Part shown: in pieces, positions 1 to 6,503 of the stretch
How positions within the stretch are numbered: position 1 is the stretch's first letter
Layout of the letters: the number at the start of each line of letters is the position of its first letter
From: an uncultured Gammaproteobacteria bacterium
GTDB taxonomy: Bacteria > Pseudomonadota > Gammaproteobacteria > GCA-002705445 > GCA-002716945
Assembly: GCA_913046125.1 (NCBI GenBank)
Contig: CAJWRL010000039.1
Span: forward strand, 1-8,037
Length of the DNA: 8,037 bases
Direction: 5' to 3'
Translations under genes and position numbers: made by a program
Notes under the pieces: generated by a model
The model's input: only the letters and a program-made list of their open reading frames with translations
Told to the model about the DNA's origin: nothing
Databases searched by the model: none

Positions 1-202
1 TAAATGGAGTTTTCCCAGAGCCGCCTACTACGAGATTACCCACTATTATAACTCTAGCTTTTGAAGTGAACCTTTTAAAATAATAGAGTAAAAGAAATCG
101 TCTTAGGTAAATAATAATATAAAAAACAAATGATAGTGGAAGAAATGGTATTAGAATTAGTCTTGGTATCTTATACCAAAAAAAGAATATAATATTATGC
201 AT
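1..202 (-). CDS. lpxK: Tetraacyldisaccharide 4'-kinase LpxK, N-terminal part (runs off the left edge)
   Basis: LpxK phosphorylates the 4' position of the lipid A disaccharide precursor at the inner face of the cytoplasmic membrane, using ATP. Only the first 67 codons are in the window. The visible protein begins MHNIIFFFWYKIPRL and has the family's hydrophobic membrane-associated N-terminus with a PLS motif (residues 23-25). An Arg pair follows at 34-35, then the P-loop VGNLVVGGSGKTP at residues 54-66, which is the LpxK form of the Walker A motif. The ATG shares its A with the TGA stop of msbA (TGATG), a one-base overlap that implies translational coupling. The msbA-lpxK order is common in gammaproteobacteria. 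The identification is firm despite the truncation; the C-terminal half cannot be judged. Confidence 0.9.
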   Translation of the reverse strand, partial: MHNIIFFFWYKIPRLILIPFLPLSFVFYIIIYLRRFLLLYYFKRFTSKARVIIVGNLVVGGSGKTPF

Positions 203-1950
203 CAGATCTGAAATTGTGAGTTATATAATGCATAATATACAGATTTTTTATCTATCAAATCACTATGATTTCCTTGCTCTACTACATGTCCATTTTCTAT
301 TACAATAATTTTATCAGCATTCATCACTGTAGATAACCTATGTGCAATTACAAGCGTTGTTTTATTCTCAGAGAGCGTTGTAAGAGATTTCTGTATAGAG
401 GCCTCTGATTCAGCATCCAGTGCACTTGTAGCTTCGTCTAACAACAATATTGGCGCATTTTTGAGCAGTGCTCTTGCTATTGCAATCCTTTGTCTTTGTC
501 CACCAGATAAAAGTACTCCATTTTGTCCAACTACTGTCTCAAATTTATCAGGTAAATCATTTATAAAATTTGAAGCAAAAGAAAATTCAGCAGCATCGTG
601 CACGCTCGATACATCATGTGAGCTAAGTTCTCCATATGCTATGTTATTATAGATGGTATCGTTAAATAGAGTAAAATCTTGACCTACATAAGATATATAA
701 GCTCTTATCTTGTTCAGATTTATATCTTTTATGTTCGAGGTATTAAAGTATATATCGCCTTGATCAGGATCATACAGACGAGGAATAAGATCGAGTAATG
801 TAGTTTTCCCGCTCCCAGATTTTCCAACAATTGCAACTGTTTCACCTTTACTGATGTCTAGGTTAATATTTTCAAGAACATTTGACTGTGATGATGGGTA
901 CTTAAAAGTAACGTTTTTAAAACTTATTGAGATACTTCCTTCGATCTTTGTTGCATCAATCATACCTATATTCTCACTTTTAGAATCTAATAAATCATAG
1001 ATGGATTCACTTGCCGCTATACCTCTCTGAAGAACAACATTGACTTCTGAAAGTCTCTTTATTGGCGCGAACATCATAATCATTGCTGTTAAGTAGGACA
1101 TAAATGTTCCAATAGATATTTCATCTAAATAGTCATTTGATGTTACAAAAAAAATTATTGCCGCTAAAAATATAGCAACTAGTAGTTGCATCAAGGGTAT
1201 GCTAATACTTTGGACAAATATTAACTTTAAATTTCTTTCTCTATTGTAAGCGTTGGCAGAGTTGAATGTATTTTTCTCATAGTCCTTACCACCAAAAATT
1301 TTTATTATTCGATGACCTATAATTGATTCTTCAACTATATTTGTAATAGTGCCCATAGATCTCTGAATATCGCGACTCAAAGATCTAAACTTAACACTCA
1401 TGATCTTTAGAAAAAATCCCACTAAAGGAGCTATAAGAAGCAATCCTATTGATAACTCAAAACTATAGTAAAACATCAAGGATAAGAGACCGATTATAGT
1501 CAAACCATCTTTAATCACAGTTGTAACTGCTTTAGTAGCTGCTTCAGCAACTTGCTCTGCGTCAAACGTAATTTTGGAGACTAATTTACCAGTGATTGAC
1601 TCATCATAGAGTGAAGATGATCTGAGTAATATCTTATCAAACATATCCCTTCTGATGTCTCTTATTATACTGCGTCCAACGTAAGCCATTCCATACGTTG
1701 ACATGAATGATCCTATACCCCTGAACACAAATATCAGGATGATTAGAATGGGCATAATCTGAATAAAGCTAGGGTCTTTATCGATAAAGCTCCCATCTAA
1801 TAATGGCTTTATGATTGCTGCGAATGACGTGTCGGTTATGGCATGAATAATCATTCCTATGATTGCTAAAAAAAATGTCTTCTTGTATATACCTGTACTT
1901 TTAAGAAGCCTCTTATAGAGGTGGAGTGCATTGTTGTTTGTTTGTGTCAT
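202..1950 (-). CDS. msbA: Lipid A flippase MsbA, ABC exporter half-transporter
   Basis: MsbA forms a homodimer in the inner membrane and uses ATP to flip core-lipid A from the inner to the outer leaflet. The 582 residues match the length of E. coli MsbA. An N-terminal transmembrane domain has about six hydrophobic spans (near residues 26-45, 65-85, 142-162, 165-185, 250-270 and 278-297). The nucleotide-binding domain follows, with Walker A GKSGSGKT (376-383), Q-loop Gln424, signature LSGGQ (481-485), Walker B ILLLDE (501-506, catalytic Glu506) and H-loop His537. All catalytic motifs are intact. The gene directly precedes and overlaps lpxK, which separates it from other ABC exporters of similar architecture. 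No clear SD sequence precedes the ATG. A closely related multidrug exporter is the alternative, but the lpxK partner makes MsbA much more likely. Confidence 0.94.
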   Translation of the reverse strand: MTQTNNNALHLYKRLLKSTGIYKKTFFLAIIGMIIHAITDTSFAAIIKPLLDGSFIDKDPSFIQIMPILIILIFVFRGIGSFMSTYGMAYVGRSIIRDIRRDMFDKILLRSSSLYDESITGKLVSKITFDAEQVAEAATKAVTTVIKDGLTIIGLLSLMFYYSFELSIGLLLIAPLVGFFLKIMSVKFRSLSRDIQRSMGTITNIVEESIIGHRIIKIFGGKDYEKNTFNSANAYNRERNLKLIFVQSISIPLMQLLVAIFLAAIIFFVTSNDYLDEISIGTFMSYLTAMIMMFAPIKRLSEVNVVLQRGIAASESIYDLLDSKSENIGMIDATKIEGSISISFKNVTFKYPSSQSNVLENINLDISKGETVAIVGKSGSGKTTLLDLIPRLYDPDQGDIYFNTSNIKDINLNKIRAYISYVGQDFTLFNDTIYNNIAYGELSSHDVSSVHDAAEFSFASNFINDLPDKFETVVGQNGVLLSGGQRQRIAIARALLKNAPILLLDEATSALDAESEASIQKSLTTLSENKTTLVIAHRLSTVMNADKIIVIENGHVVEQGNHSDLIDKKSVYYALYNSQFQI

Positions 1951-1993
1951 TATAATTTAGTAGGATTCTAAGGATATTTGACTATCATACATG

Positions 1994-2023
1994 ATATTAT
2001 TTAAGCATTGAAATATATAACAA
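1994..2023 (-). promoter_or_regulatory. Candidate sigma-70 promoter for msbA-lpxK
   Basis: On the minus strand TTGTTA (2023-2018) is followed after 18 bases by TAATAT (1999-1994), a fair match to -35 and -10 boxes. A transcript from here would start about 37 bases before the msbA ATG. The 98-base spacer is very AT-rich, so a chance match is quite possible. I found no convincing plus-strand promoter for the DUF2062 gene in the same spacer. Confidence 0.35.
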
Positions 2024-2048
2024 TAATTTTCAACTATAGTTCTAGAAA

Positions 2049-2555
2049 ATGAAAAAATTTTTTAAAGATAATTTGCCTAAACCTGAAGATATCAAGAAAT
2101 ATAAAGCACTTGGTATTCTCGGTGAGTCAATATTCGAGAAGCAGCTATGGTCTATAAATAAACATACTTTGTCCAGAGCAATAGCAATTGGTTTATTTTG
2201 GGGCTGGATGCCTATGTTTTTTCAGATGATACCTGCTGCGTTTTGTGCTGTATATTTTAGGGCTAATTTACCTCTCTCACTTGCGGGAGTGTGGGTAAGT
2301 AATCCTATAACTATGCCGCCAATGATGTATCTAGGATATGAGTTTGGAAATATTATTCTAGGTATTGATCCACTTTTCGAGAAATTTGAGGCTAGTATCG
2401 AGTGGATAGGCAGTGTATTTTCTCTTATATGGCAACCTCTACTCATTGGTACTCTAGTCATAGGTGTTATTTCAGCTATTTTAGGGTATCTTGCTATCCA
2501 TCTTGTATGGAAGTTTTTGGCATATCGAAAATTAAAAAAAATAAAACATCGCTAG
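2049..2555 (+). CDS. DUF2062 family inner-membrane protein
   Basis: This is a 168-residue membrane protein of the DUF2062 family, whose molecular role is not established. A basic, Lys-rich N-terminus (1-40) precedes hydrophobic segments near 42-69, 74-96 and 122-155, and a strongly basic tail follows (KLKKIKHR). The motif NPITMPPMMYLGYEFG (85-100) is the family's typical Asn-Pro-(Ile/Leu)-Thr...Pro...Tyr...Gly pattern between membrane segments. In many gammaproteobacteria a DUF2062 gene lies near lolCDE, comEC, exbBD, msbA and lpxK, and it sits between msbA and lolD here, so a link to envelope biogenesis is plausible but unproven. The start is an ATG with no obvious SD sequence. It converges on lolD, with the two reading frames overlapping by four bases. 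Confidence 0.85.
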   Translation: MKKFFKDNLPKPEDIKKYKALGILGESIFEKQLWSINKHTLSRAIAIGLFWGWMPMFFQMIPAAFCAVYFRANLPLSLAGVWVSNPITMPPMMYLGYEFGNIILGIDPLFEKFEASIEWIGSVFSLIWQPLLIGTLVIGVISAILGYLAIHLVWKFLAYRKLKKIKHR

Positions 2556-3214
2556 ATTAGCTTCCCATCAATCATTGTTTTTTTATTCCTCATTTTATTT
2601 ATGACATCATTGTCATGAGAAACAACAATTAATGTGATCATATGTGATTCACATATCTCAACAAGATTCCTCATGACTAGTTGAGAATTTGTTGAATCAA
2701 GATTTCCAGTTGGCTCATCAGCTAATATAATTTTAGATTTCATCGCCATGGCACGTGCTATTCCTACTCTTTGCGCTTCACCGCCAGATAGAATTGAAAC
2801 AGGAGAATTTAAATGTTCAATAAGATTAACCTCTTCCAGGCACTGTATAGCAAGTGACTTAGATCTATGTTTTGTGTTTCCTTGATAAATGAGAGGAATC
2901 ATAATATTTTCAGTTACATTAAAATCCATTAGCAAGTTAGGAGATTGAAAGATATGAGAAATATTATTTAGTCTAAATAATGTTTTATTTGAGTCTGATA
3001 AATTTGTGAAAGATATATCGTCAAAAAAGATTTCGCCCTTGTCTATTTCATCTATCCCAGCTAATACATTAAGTAATGTTGACTTTCCGACACCAGATGG
3101 TCCTGAGATTGATAGTGAATTTCCAGATTCCAATTCAAAAGATGCACCATTGATCACGCTTTTAGTATTATAGCTTCTATATTTTTTAAAAATTTCTTTA
3201 CATTTAATTTTCAT
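2552..3214 (-). CDS. lolD: Lipoprotein-releasing system ATP-binding protein LolD
   Basis: LolD is the cytoplasmic ATPase of the Lol transporter, which extracts outer-membrane lipoproteins from the inner membrane and hands them to LolA. The 220 residues are usual for the family. Visible motifs are Walker A GPSGVGKST (38-46), Q-loop Gln90 in IFQSPNLL, signature LSGGE (142-146), Walker B IILADEP (162-168, catalytic Glu167) and H-loop His200. The stretch after the Q-loop (LLMDFNVTENIMIPL) follows the LolD pattern LLxDFxxxENxxxPL. The ATG overlaps the stop of the upstream permease gene by four bases, so the two are probably translationally coupled. The MacB and FtsE type ATPases are similar. The LolC-type partner supports LolD. 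Confidence 0.9.
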   Translation of the reverse strand: MKIKCKEIFKKYRSYNTKSVINGASFELESGNSLSISGPSGVGKSTLLNVLAGIDEIDKGEIFFDDISFTNLSDSNKTLFRLNNISHIFQSPNLLMDFNVTENIMIPLIYQGNTKHRSKSLAIQCLEEVNLIEHLNSPVSILSGGEAQRVGIARAMAMKSKIILADEPTGNLDSTNSQLVMRNLVEICESHMITLIVVSHDNDVINKMRNKKTMIDGKLI

Positions 3215-4395
3215 AGATTTAAAGATTGAGATGGAGTAATATCAATGGCTTTTTTTGCTGGGTAGATTGACGACAATAGTACCATAAGAAATGAAATTAT
3301 AGTGATCTTATAAACATCAGATAATAATACTATGGAAGGAACAGCATCAAGATGGTAAACGTCTGGAGCTATCAAAGAGATATTAAAAAAACCCTCTAGA
3401 GCAATAACAATTTCATTTATATACGTAGACAATACAAAACCCAACAACACTCCCAGAGAAATACCAACAGTACCGATGATAATGCCTTGTATTATAAAAA
3501 TTGATTGAATGGAAAGCTTAGAGAAGCCCAGTGATATCAATACTGCTATGTCTTTTTGTTTATTTAAAACTAACAGTGATAGTGAGGATATAATGTTGAA
3601 TGATGTGATTGCTATAATTAGCATTAGAATTATAAACATTACTCTTTTTTCATTACCAATAGCTTGAAATAATGCATTATGAGTCTCTGTCCAGTTACTT
3701 GAAATTATTGAATATTGATTAAATAAATCTCTAGATATTTTTGCTGCATTAAGTGGATCTGATAGCTTAAGTTTAATATAAGTGTATGAATCTCTATTTG
3801 TTAGTGCTAGATCACTGCCATAGATAAATCGTTGATTATATTCATATATTCCAGAATCAAAAATTCCTGTAATCATGAATGAATCTTGTTTGAAAACTTT
3901 ATTATAGTTTGTGATCTGTATTTTATCTCCTATTGATACTCTTAGGTTATTTGCAAGGATATTGCCAATAATTATATCTTGTGGACTTGAAAGCTTAAAC
4001 TTACCATCAATTATTAAATCAGAAATCTCACTTGCGCTACTCTCAAGATCTTGATTTACATTATGAACTATCACCGGTATGTTCTTTATCTCATTTGATG
4101 ATAATAAAACTTCATTTTTTTGAACTATAGAATAGCCTTTTATATTTTTATGTGTATCAATTATATCCTTTAAGTCTCTAATAGTTACTCTATCGCTCGG
4201 GTAGATGTTGACATGAGAGGTAAAAGAAAGAATTTTATCTCTCAGTTCTTTCTCAAATCCGTTCATAACTGAAAGTACGGTGATAAGTATTCCTACGCCC
4301 AGCATAAGTCCGAAAATTGATACTTTTGAAATAATTGATATGAATGATAAATTATATCTAGAGAATAACAATCTATACGCAATGAGGAACTTCAT
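3211..4395 (-). CDS. lolC: LolC/LolE-type lipoprotein-releasing permease, possibly a lone LolF
   Basis: This is the membrane subunit of the lipoprotein-releasing ABC transporter. Its 394 residues match the LolC/E length of about 400. One membrane span lies near 23-46 (ending in SVMNGFEKEL, a typical LolC/E segment). A large periplasmic domain covers about 47-250, and three spans follow near 252-277, 297-325 and 361-379. The short basic loop KQKDIAVLISLGFS (279-292) is the FtsX/MacB-type coupling region that contacts the ATPase. The C-terminus has YPAKKAIDITPSQSL, matching the usual YPAxxAxxxxPxxxL ending. Only one permease gene is adjacent to lolD; neither flank holds lolE. The protein may therefore act as a homodimer, as proposed for LolF in species with a single LolC/E homologue. 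No SD sequence precedes the ATG. Confidence 0.9.
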   Translation of the reverse strand: MKFLIAYRLLFSRYNLSFISIISKVSIFGLMLGVGILITVLSVMNGFEKELRDKILSFTSHVNIYPSDRVTIRDLKDIIDTHKNIKGYSIVQKNEVLLSSNEIKNIPVIVHNVNQDLESSASEISDLIIDGKFKLSSPQDIIIGNILANNLRVSIGDKIQITNYNKVFKQDSFMITGIFDSGIYEYNQRFIYGSDLALTNRDSYTYIKLKLSDPLNAAKISRDLFNQYSIISSNWTETHNALFQAIGNEKRVMFIILMLIIAITSFNIISSLSLLVLNKQKDIAVLISLGFSKLSIQSIFIIQGIIIGTVGISLGVLLGFVLSTYINEIVIALEGFFNISLIAPDVYHLDAVPSIVLLSDVYKITIISFLMVLLSSIYPAKKAIDITPSQSLNL

Positions 4396-4401
4396 ACGTT
4401 C

Positions 4402-4410
4402 ACTATACCA
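4402..4410 (-). promoter_or_regulatory. Candidate extended -10 promoter for lolC-lolD
   Basis: Reading the minus strand, TGGTATAGT fits the extended -10 form TGnTATAnT. Its last base lies six bases from the lolC ATG, so transcription would begin at or next to the A of the start codon and give a leaderless mRNA. No good -35 box is seen, which extended -10 promoters tolerate, and no SD sequence lies before the ATG. The 29-base divergent spacer leaves little other room for a lolC promoter outside aguA. Confidence 0.4.
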
Positions 4411-4424
4411 AAAATAATGAAAAG

Positions 4425-5420
4425 ATGAGCGTCATTAAAAAGAAATTGTTGGCTGACTATGAATCCAATCATATTGTAATGGTTCATCCGCACATGTATC
4501 GGAACGAGAGTCATTATAGTGATTTATATACGATATTTTCTAGTTTAAATAAAATTTTCTTAAAGAATAAAACTATGCAAACAATAGTTTTTAATGAAAA
4601 TGGTAAATCTGAGAACTTGTATGATTTGACGGATCCATCAGTCAGTAAAACATTTTATAACTGTGATGACATTTGGATAAGGGACTATTTGCCAAAAATA
4701 TATATTTCAGACGGATCAAAAAAAATGATTAGATATAGATTCAATGCATATGGGGAAAAATATAAATATAAAAATGACAATAATTTTAAAGAAATACTCA
4801 ATTATGTCTCAGATGAGATTGATTTAGACAACTTCGTCCTCGAGGGAGGAAATCTTGAATTCTCTGCAAGAGGAATCCTCATTACAAACATGGATTGTAT
4901 TAAAAAGAATAATAATGCTAACTATACAATTAATGTAGAAGAAGAGATTAACAGAATGATAGAAAAACTTGGAATCAATGAATTATTTACAATAAACTTA
5001 AATGGAATTATTGGTGATGATACCAATGGTCACATAGATAATTTTATAAGATTCATTGATAATGAGACTATTGTCTATTTTGCATCGAAAGATGAATCAT
5101 ATTGTAACTATCAACTCGCCTGCAAATTATCGAAACAAGTAAAAGATATTGTTGATAGAAGTAAAATTATAAAGCGGGCTATACCTTTGTATCACAGCAA
5201 GGATGACGAGTTTATTAAAAACGGTAAAATTTATCCTTACTCAAAACTTAATTTTATAGCTACGACAGATTGCTTTATTTTTCCATGTATCAGCAACAAT
5301 AGAAAGTCGCTGCAACATGATCTGGATGGTTTGCCATCAAAAACAAAAATATATGTTATAAATACAGAGGCAGCATTAACTGAATATGGAGGATTACATT
5401 GTCTAACAGCAAATATTTAG
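4425..5420 (+). CDS. aguA: Agmatine deiminase (short, divergent form)
   Basis: Agmatine deiminase converts agmatine to N-carbamoylputrescine and ammonia in the cytoplasm, in the arginine decarboxylase route to putrescine. The 331-residue protein has the motifs of the agmatine deiminase / Porphyromonas-type peptidylarginine deiminase family. These are DDIWIRD (81-87), LEGGN (139-143), GDDTNGHIDNF (197-207, with His203 and Asp205 at the conserved HxD) and GGLHCLT (322-328, with nucleophile Cys326). The catalytic residues therefore appear intact. It is somewhat short, and the N-terminal WPH motif reads HPH (near 21-23). TNGH replaces the common TDGH. The short length and GDDT version resemble epsilonproteobacterial agmatine deiminases as I remember them. 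aguB follows with a 22-base overlap and strongly supports the role. The first ATG is used, with no clear SD sequence. Confidence 0.87.
   Translation: MSVIKKKLLADYESNHIVMVHPHMYRNESHYSDLYTIFSSLNKIFLKNKTMQTIVFNENGKSENLYDLTDPSVSKTFYNCDDIWIRDYLPKIYISDGSKKMIRYRFNAYGEKYKYKNDNNFKEILNYVSDEIDLDNFVLEGGNLEFSARGILITNMDCIKKNNNANYTINVEEEINRMIEKLGINELFTINLNGIIGDDTNGHIDNFIRFIDNETIVYFASKDESYCNYQLACKLSKQVKDIVDRSKIIKRAIPLYHSKDDEFIKNGKIYPYSKLNFIATTDCFIFPCISNNRKSLQHDLDGLPSKTKIYVINTEAALTEYGGLHCLTANI
5388..5393 (+). promoter_or_regulatory. Ribosome binding site of aguB inside aguA
   Basis: GGAGGA lies five bases before a TTG at 5399-5401, the best SD match near any gene in this window. It decides the aguB start, because the next in-frame ATG comes well into the conserved domain. 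The same six bases are the Gly322-Gly323 codons of AguA, and the TTG spans the His325 and catalytic Cys326 codons. Confidence 0.75.
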
Positions 5421-6232
5421 ATTTACTACTTCTGCAATATAAACCTCTGCATGATGCGAAAAAAAGTATAAAAAAAATATATAATTTGTTAGCTAAAGCG
5501 AAAGTATCAAAAAATGCAGTTGTTGTTTGCCCAGAATTGTCAATTCAAGACTATATTTGCATAAAGAAGAATAAAAAATTATTCAGAGAAGCAATTGATA
5601 TTAGCTCTTCTACAATCAAAAGCATGAGGGAAATCTCGATAGAATTTAAGATATATTTATGTATTACTATTTTTTCTAGAGAAAAAGATAACTACTTTAA
5701 TAAAGCGCTAATCATTAATCCTGATGGTGAGATTATTCAAAAGTACAATAAAAAGAATATTCCCTCCGAACAATGTTATCAAGAGAAATACTATTTCAAT
5801 CAACCAAAGAATAACTTTAAGTTTTTTGATATTGGGAAATTTAGAATTGGTATATTAATTTGTTGGGATCAGTGGTATGCGCGATCCTATGAATATATGA
5901 GAAAAAATAATGTGAACCTTATCATATGTCCGACTGCTATTGGCTTTTGCAAAATAAAAAATAAAAATATTAGTTTACGAGGTGAACGTGAAAAATGGTT
6001 GAACGTTATCACAGCAAATAGTCTCATGATTAACACACCTGTTGTAATTTGTAACAGAATAGGAACAGAATCTGATAAAGATCACTCCATATCTTTTTGG
6101 GGATCAAGTTTTATTACTGACAGCAGTGGAACTATAGTAAAAAGATGTCTTAAAGATCAACGTGTCATACATCATAAAATAGCAATTGAAGACCAAATTA
6201 CTGCAAAAAGTATGTGGAATTTTATCGATTAG
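5399..6232 (+). CDS. aguB: N-carbamoylputrescine amidase (nitrilase superfamily)
   Basis: This enzyme hydrolyses N-carbamoylputrescine to putrescine, CO2 and ammonia, completing the agmatine route. The nitrilase-superfamily triad is visible: Glu46 in CPELSIQDY, Lys118 in YNKKNIP (usual form YRKMHIP) and Cys155 in ICWDQWYAR (152-161). Other family signatures are EKYYFNQP (129-136), NRIGTE (219-224) and FWGSSFITD (233-241). The 277 residues are slightly short. The usual C-terminal RDRRPxLY stretch is missing and the protein ends at MWNFID. The TTG start is chosen for the GGAGGA five bases upstream and because it yields the expected first beta strand (YLDLLLLQY). The 22-base overlap with aguA implies coupled translation. 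Another carbon-nitrogen hydrolase is possible, but the CWDQW motif and the aguA neighbour favour AguB. Confidence 0.88.
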   Translation: MSNSKYLDLLLLQYKPLHDAKKSIKKIYNLLAKAKVSKNAVVVCPELSIQDYICIKKNKKLFREAIDISSSTIKSMREISIEFKIYLCITIFSREKDNYFNKALIINPDGEIIQKYNKKNIPSEQCYQEKYYFNQPKNNFKFFDIGKFRIGILICWDQWYARSYEYMRKNNVNLIICPTAIGFCKIKNKNISLRGEREKWLNVITANSLMINTPVVICNRIGTESDKDHSISFWGSSFITDSSGTIVKRCLKDQRVIHHKIAIEDQITAKSMWNFID

Positions 6233-6265
6233 GTGCTTTTCAGGTCATTATTTTGCAAAATAAAC

Positions 6266-6295
6266 GTGTCAAATCATAAGAGTAACGACTATAAT
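6266..6295 (+). promoter_or_regulatory. Candidate sigma-70 promoter for the small secreted peptide and rhodanese genes
   Basis: A perfect -10 box TATAAT (6290-6295) lies 18 bases after GTGTCA (6266-6271), which matches four of six -35 bases. Transcription would start near 6302, giving a leader of about 37 bases before the ATG at 6339. It lies in the 106-base gap after aguB, where no hairpin terminator is visible, so read-through from aguB cannot be excluded. Confidence 0.5.
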
Positions 6296-6338
6296 ATGAC
6301 TGTTAAATCAGTTCTTATATCATGGAGATTTTATATAA

Positions 6339-6488
6339 ATGAGAATATCAATGTTAATGTTAATGCTCTTAGTAATGAGCTTTTCAGTGTCTCAACCATC
6401 TTTTGCAAAAAATTTCACTCAGTGTGATGTTATCTTTGCTGAAGAGGAAACTAAGCCTTCAGATGATGAAGAGCCTGATTGCGAATAA
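6339..6488 (+). CDS. Small exported acidic peptide with two cysteines, unknown function
   Basis: I do not recognise this 49-residue product. Residues 1-23 form a signal peptide: a single Arg at position 2, a Met/Leu/Val core and a cleavage site after SFA (PSFA|KN). The predicted mature part is only about 26 residues. It is strongly acidic, with EEE (35-37) and DDEEPD (42-47), and has two cysteines at positions 29 and 48. A GGAG at 6324-6327 lies 11 bases before the ATG, a slightly long spacing. Five in-frame ATGs crowd the N-terminus; the first is preferred because only it includes the basic residue. The gene sits between a good promoter and the rhodanese gene, 15 bases ahead of that gene's start, so the two are probably cotranscribed. 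Possible roles such as metal binding or a redox partner are speculation. Confidence 0.7.
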   Translation: MRISMLMLMLLVMSFSVSQPSFAKNFTQCDVIFAEEETKPSDDEEPDCE

Positions 6489-6493
6489 TTAAT

Positions 6494-6501
6494 GGGAGGA
6501 G
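6494..6501 (+). promoter_or_regulatory. Ribosome binding site deciding the rhodanese gene start
   Basis: GGGAGGAG precedes the ATG at 6504. The GGAGG core (6495-6499) is four bases from it. An in-frame ATG at 6492 lies before this site, so the longer reading would bury the SD sequence inside the gene. The shorter start also puts the basic n-region of the signal peptide at the very N-terminus. Confidence 0.7.
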
Positions 6502-6503
6502 AT

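Noticed and set aside
461..652. 63-codon plus-strand reading frame within msbA
   Set aside because: It lies antisense to the MsbA signature and Walker B coding region, which fully explains the openness of the frame.
1978..2040. Plus-strand promoter for the DUF2062 gene (TTGACT or TTGAAA boxes)
   Set aside because: No -10 box lies at an acceptable distance from either candidate; spacing to TATAGT is 21 bases or more.
2222..2461. 79-codon minus-strand reading frame within the DUF2062 gene
   Set aside because: It is antisense to the conserved membrane region of DUF2062 and has no start signal or family motif.
6251..6260. Small palindrome ttttgcaaaa after aguB, considered as a terminator
   Set aside because: The arms are only five AT-rich bases with no loop and no following T-run.
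6350..6364. Short ATGTTA tandem repeat at the start of the small peptide gene
   Set aside because: It simply encodes the Met-Leu repeats of the signal peptide core and is too short to call a repeat element.
6233..6427. 64-codon plus-strand reading frame starting at GTG right after aguB
   Set aside because: It has no SD sequence or recognisable motif. It covers the TATAAT promoter and overlaps, in another frame, the better supported small secreted peptide gene.
6492..6503. Earlier ATG for the rhodanese protein
   Set aside because: The SD sequence GGGAGGAG lies after this ATG, so the start at 6504 fits better and gives a standard signal peptide.
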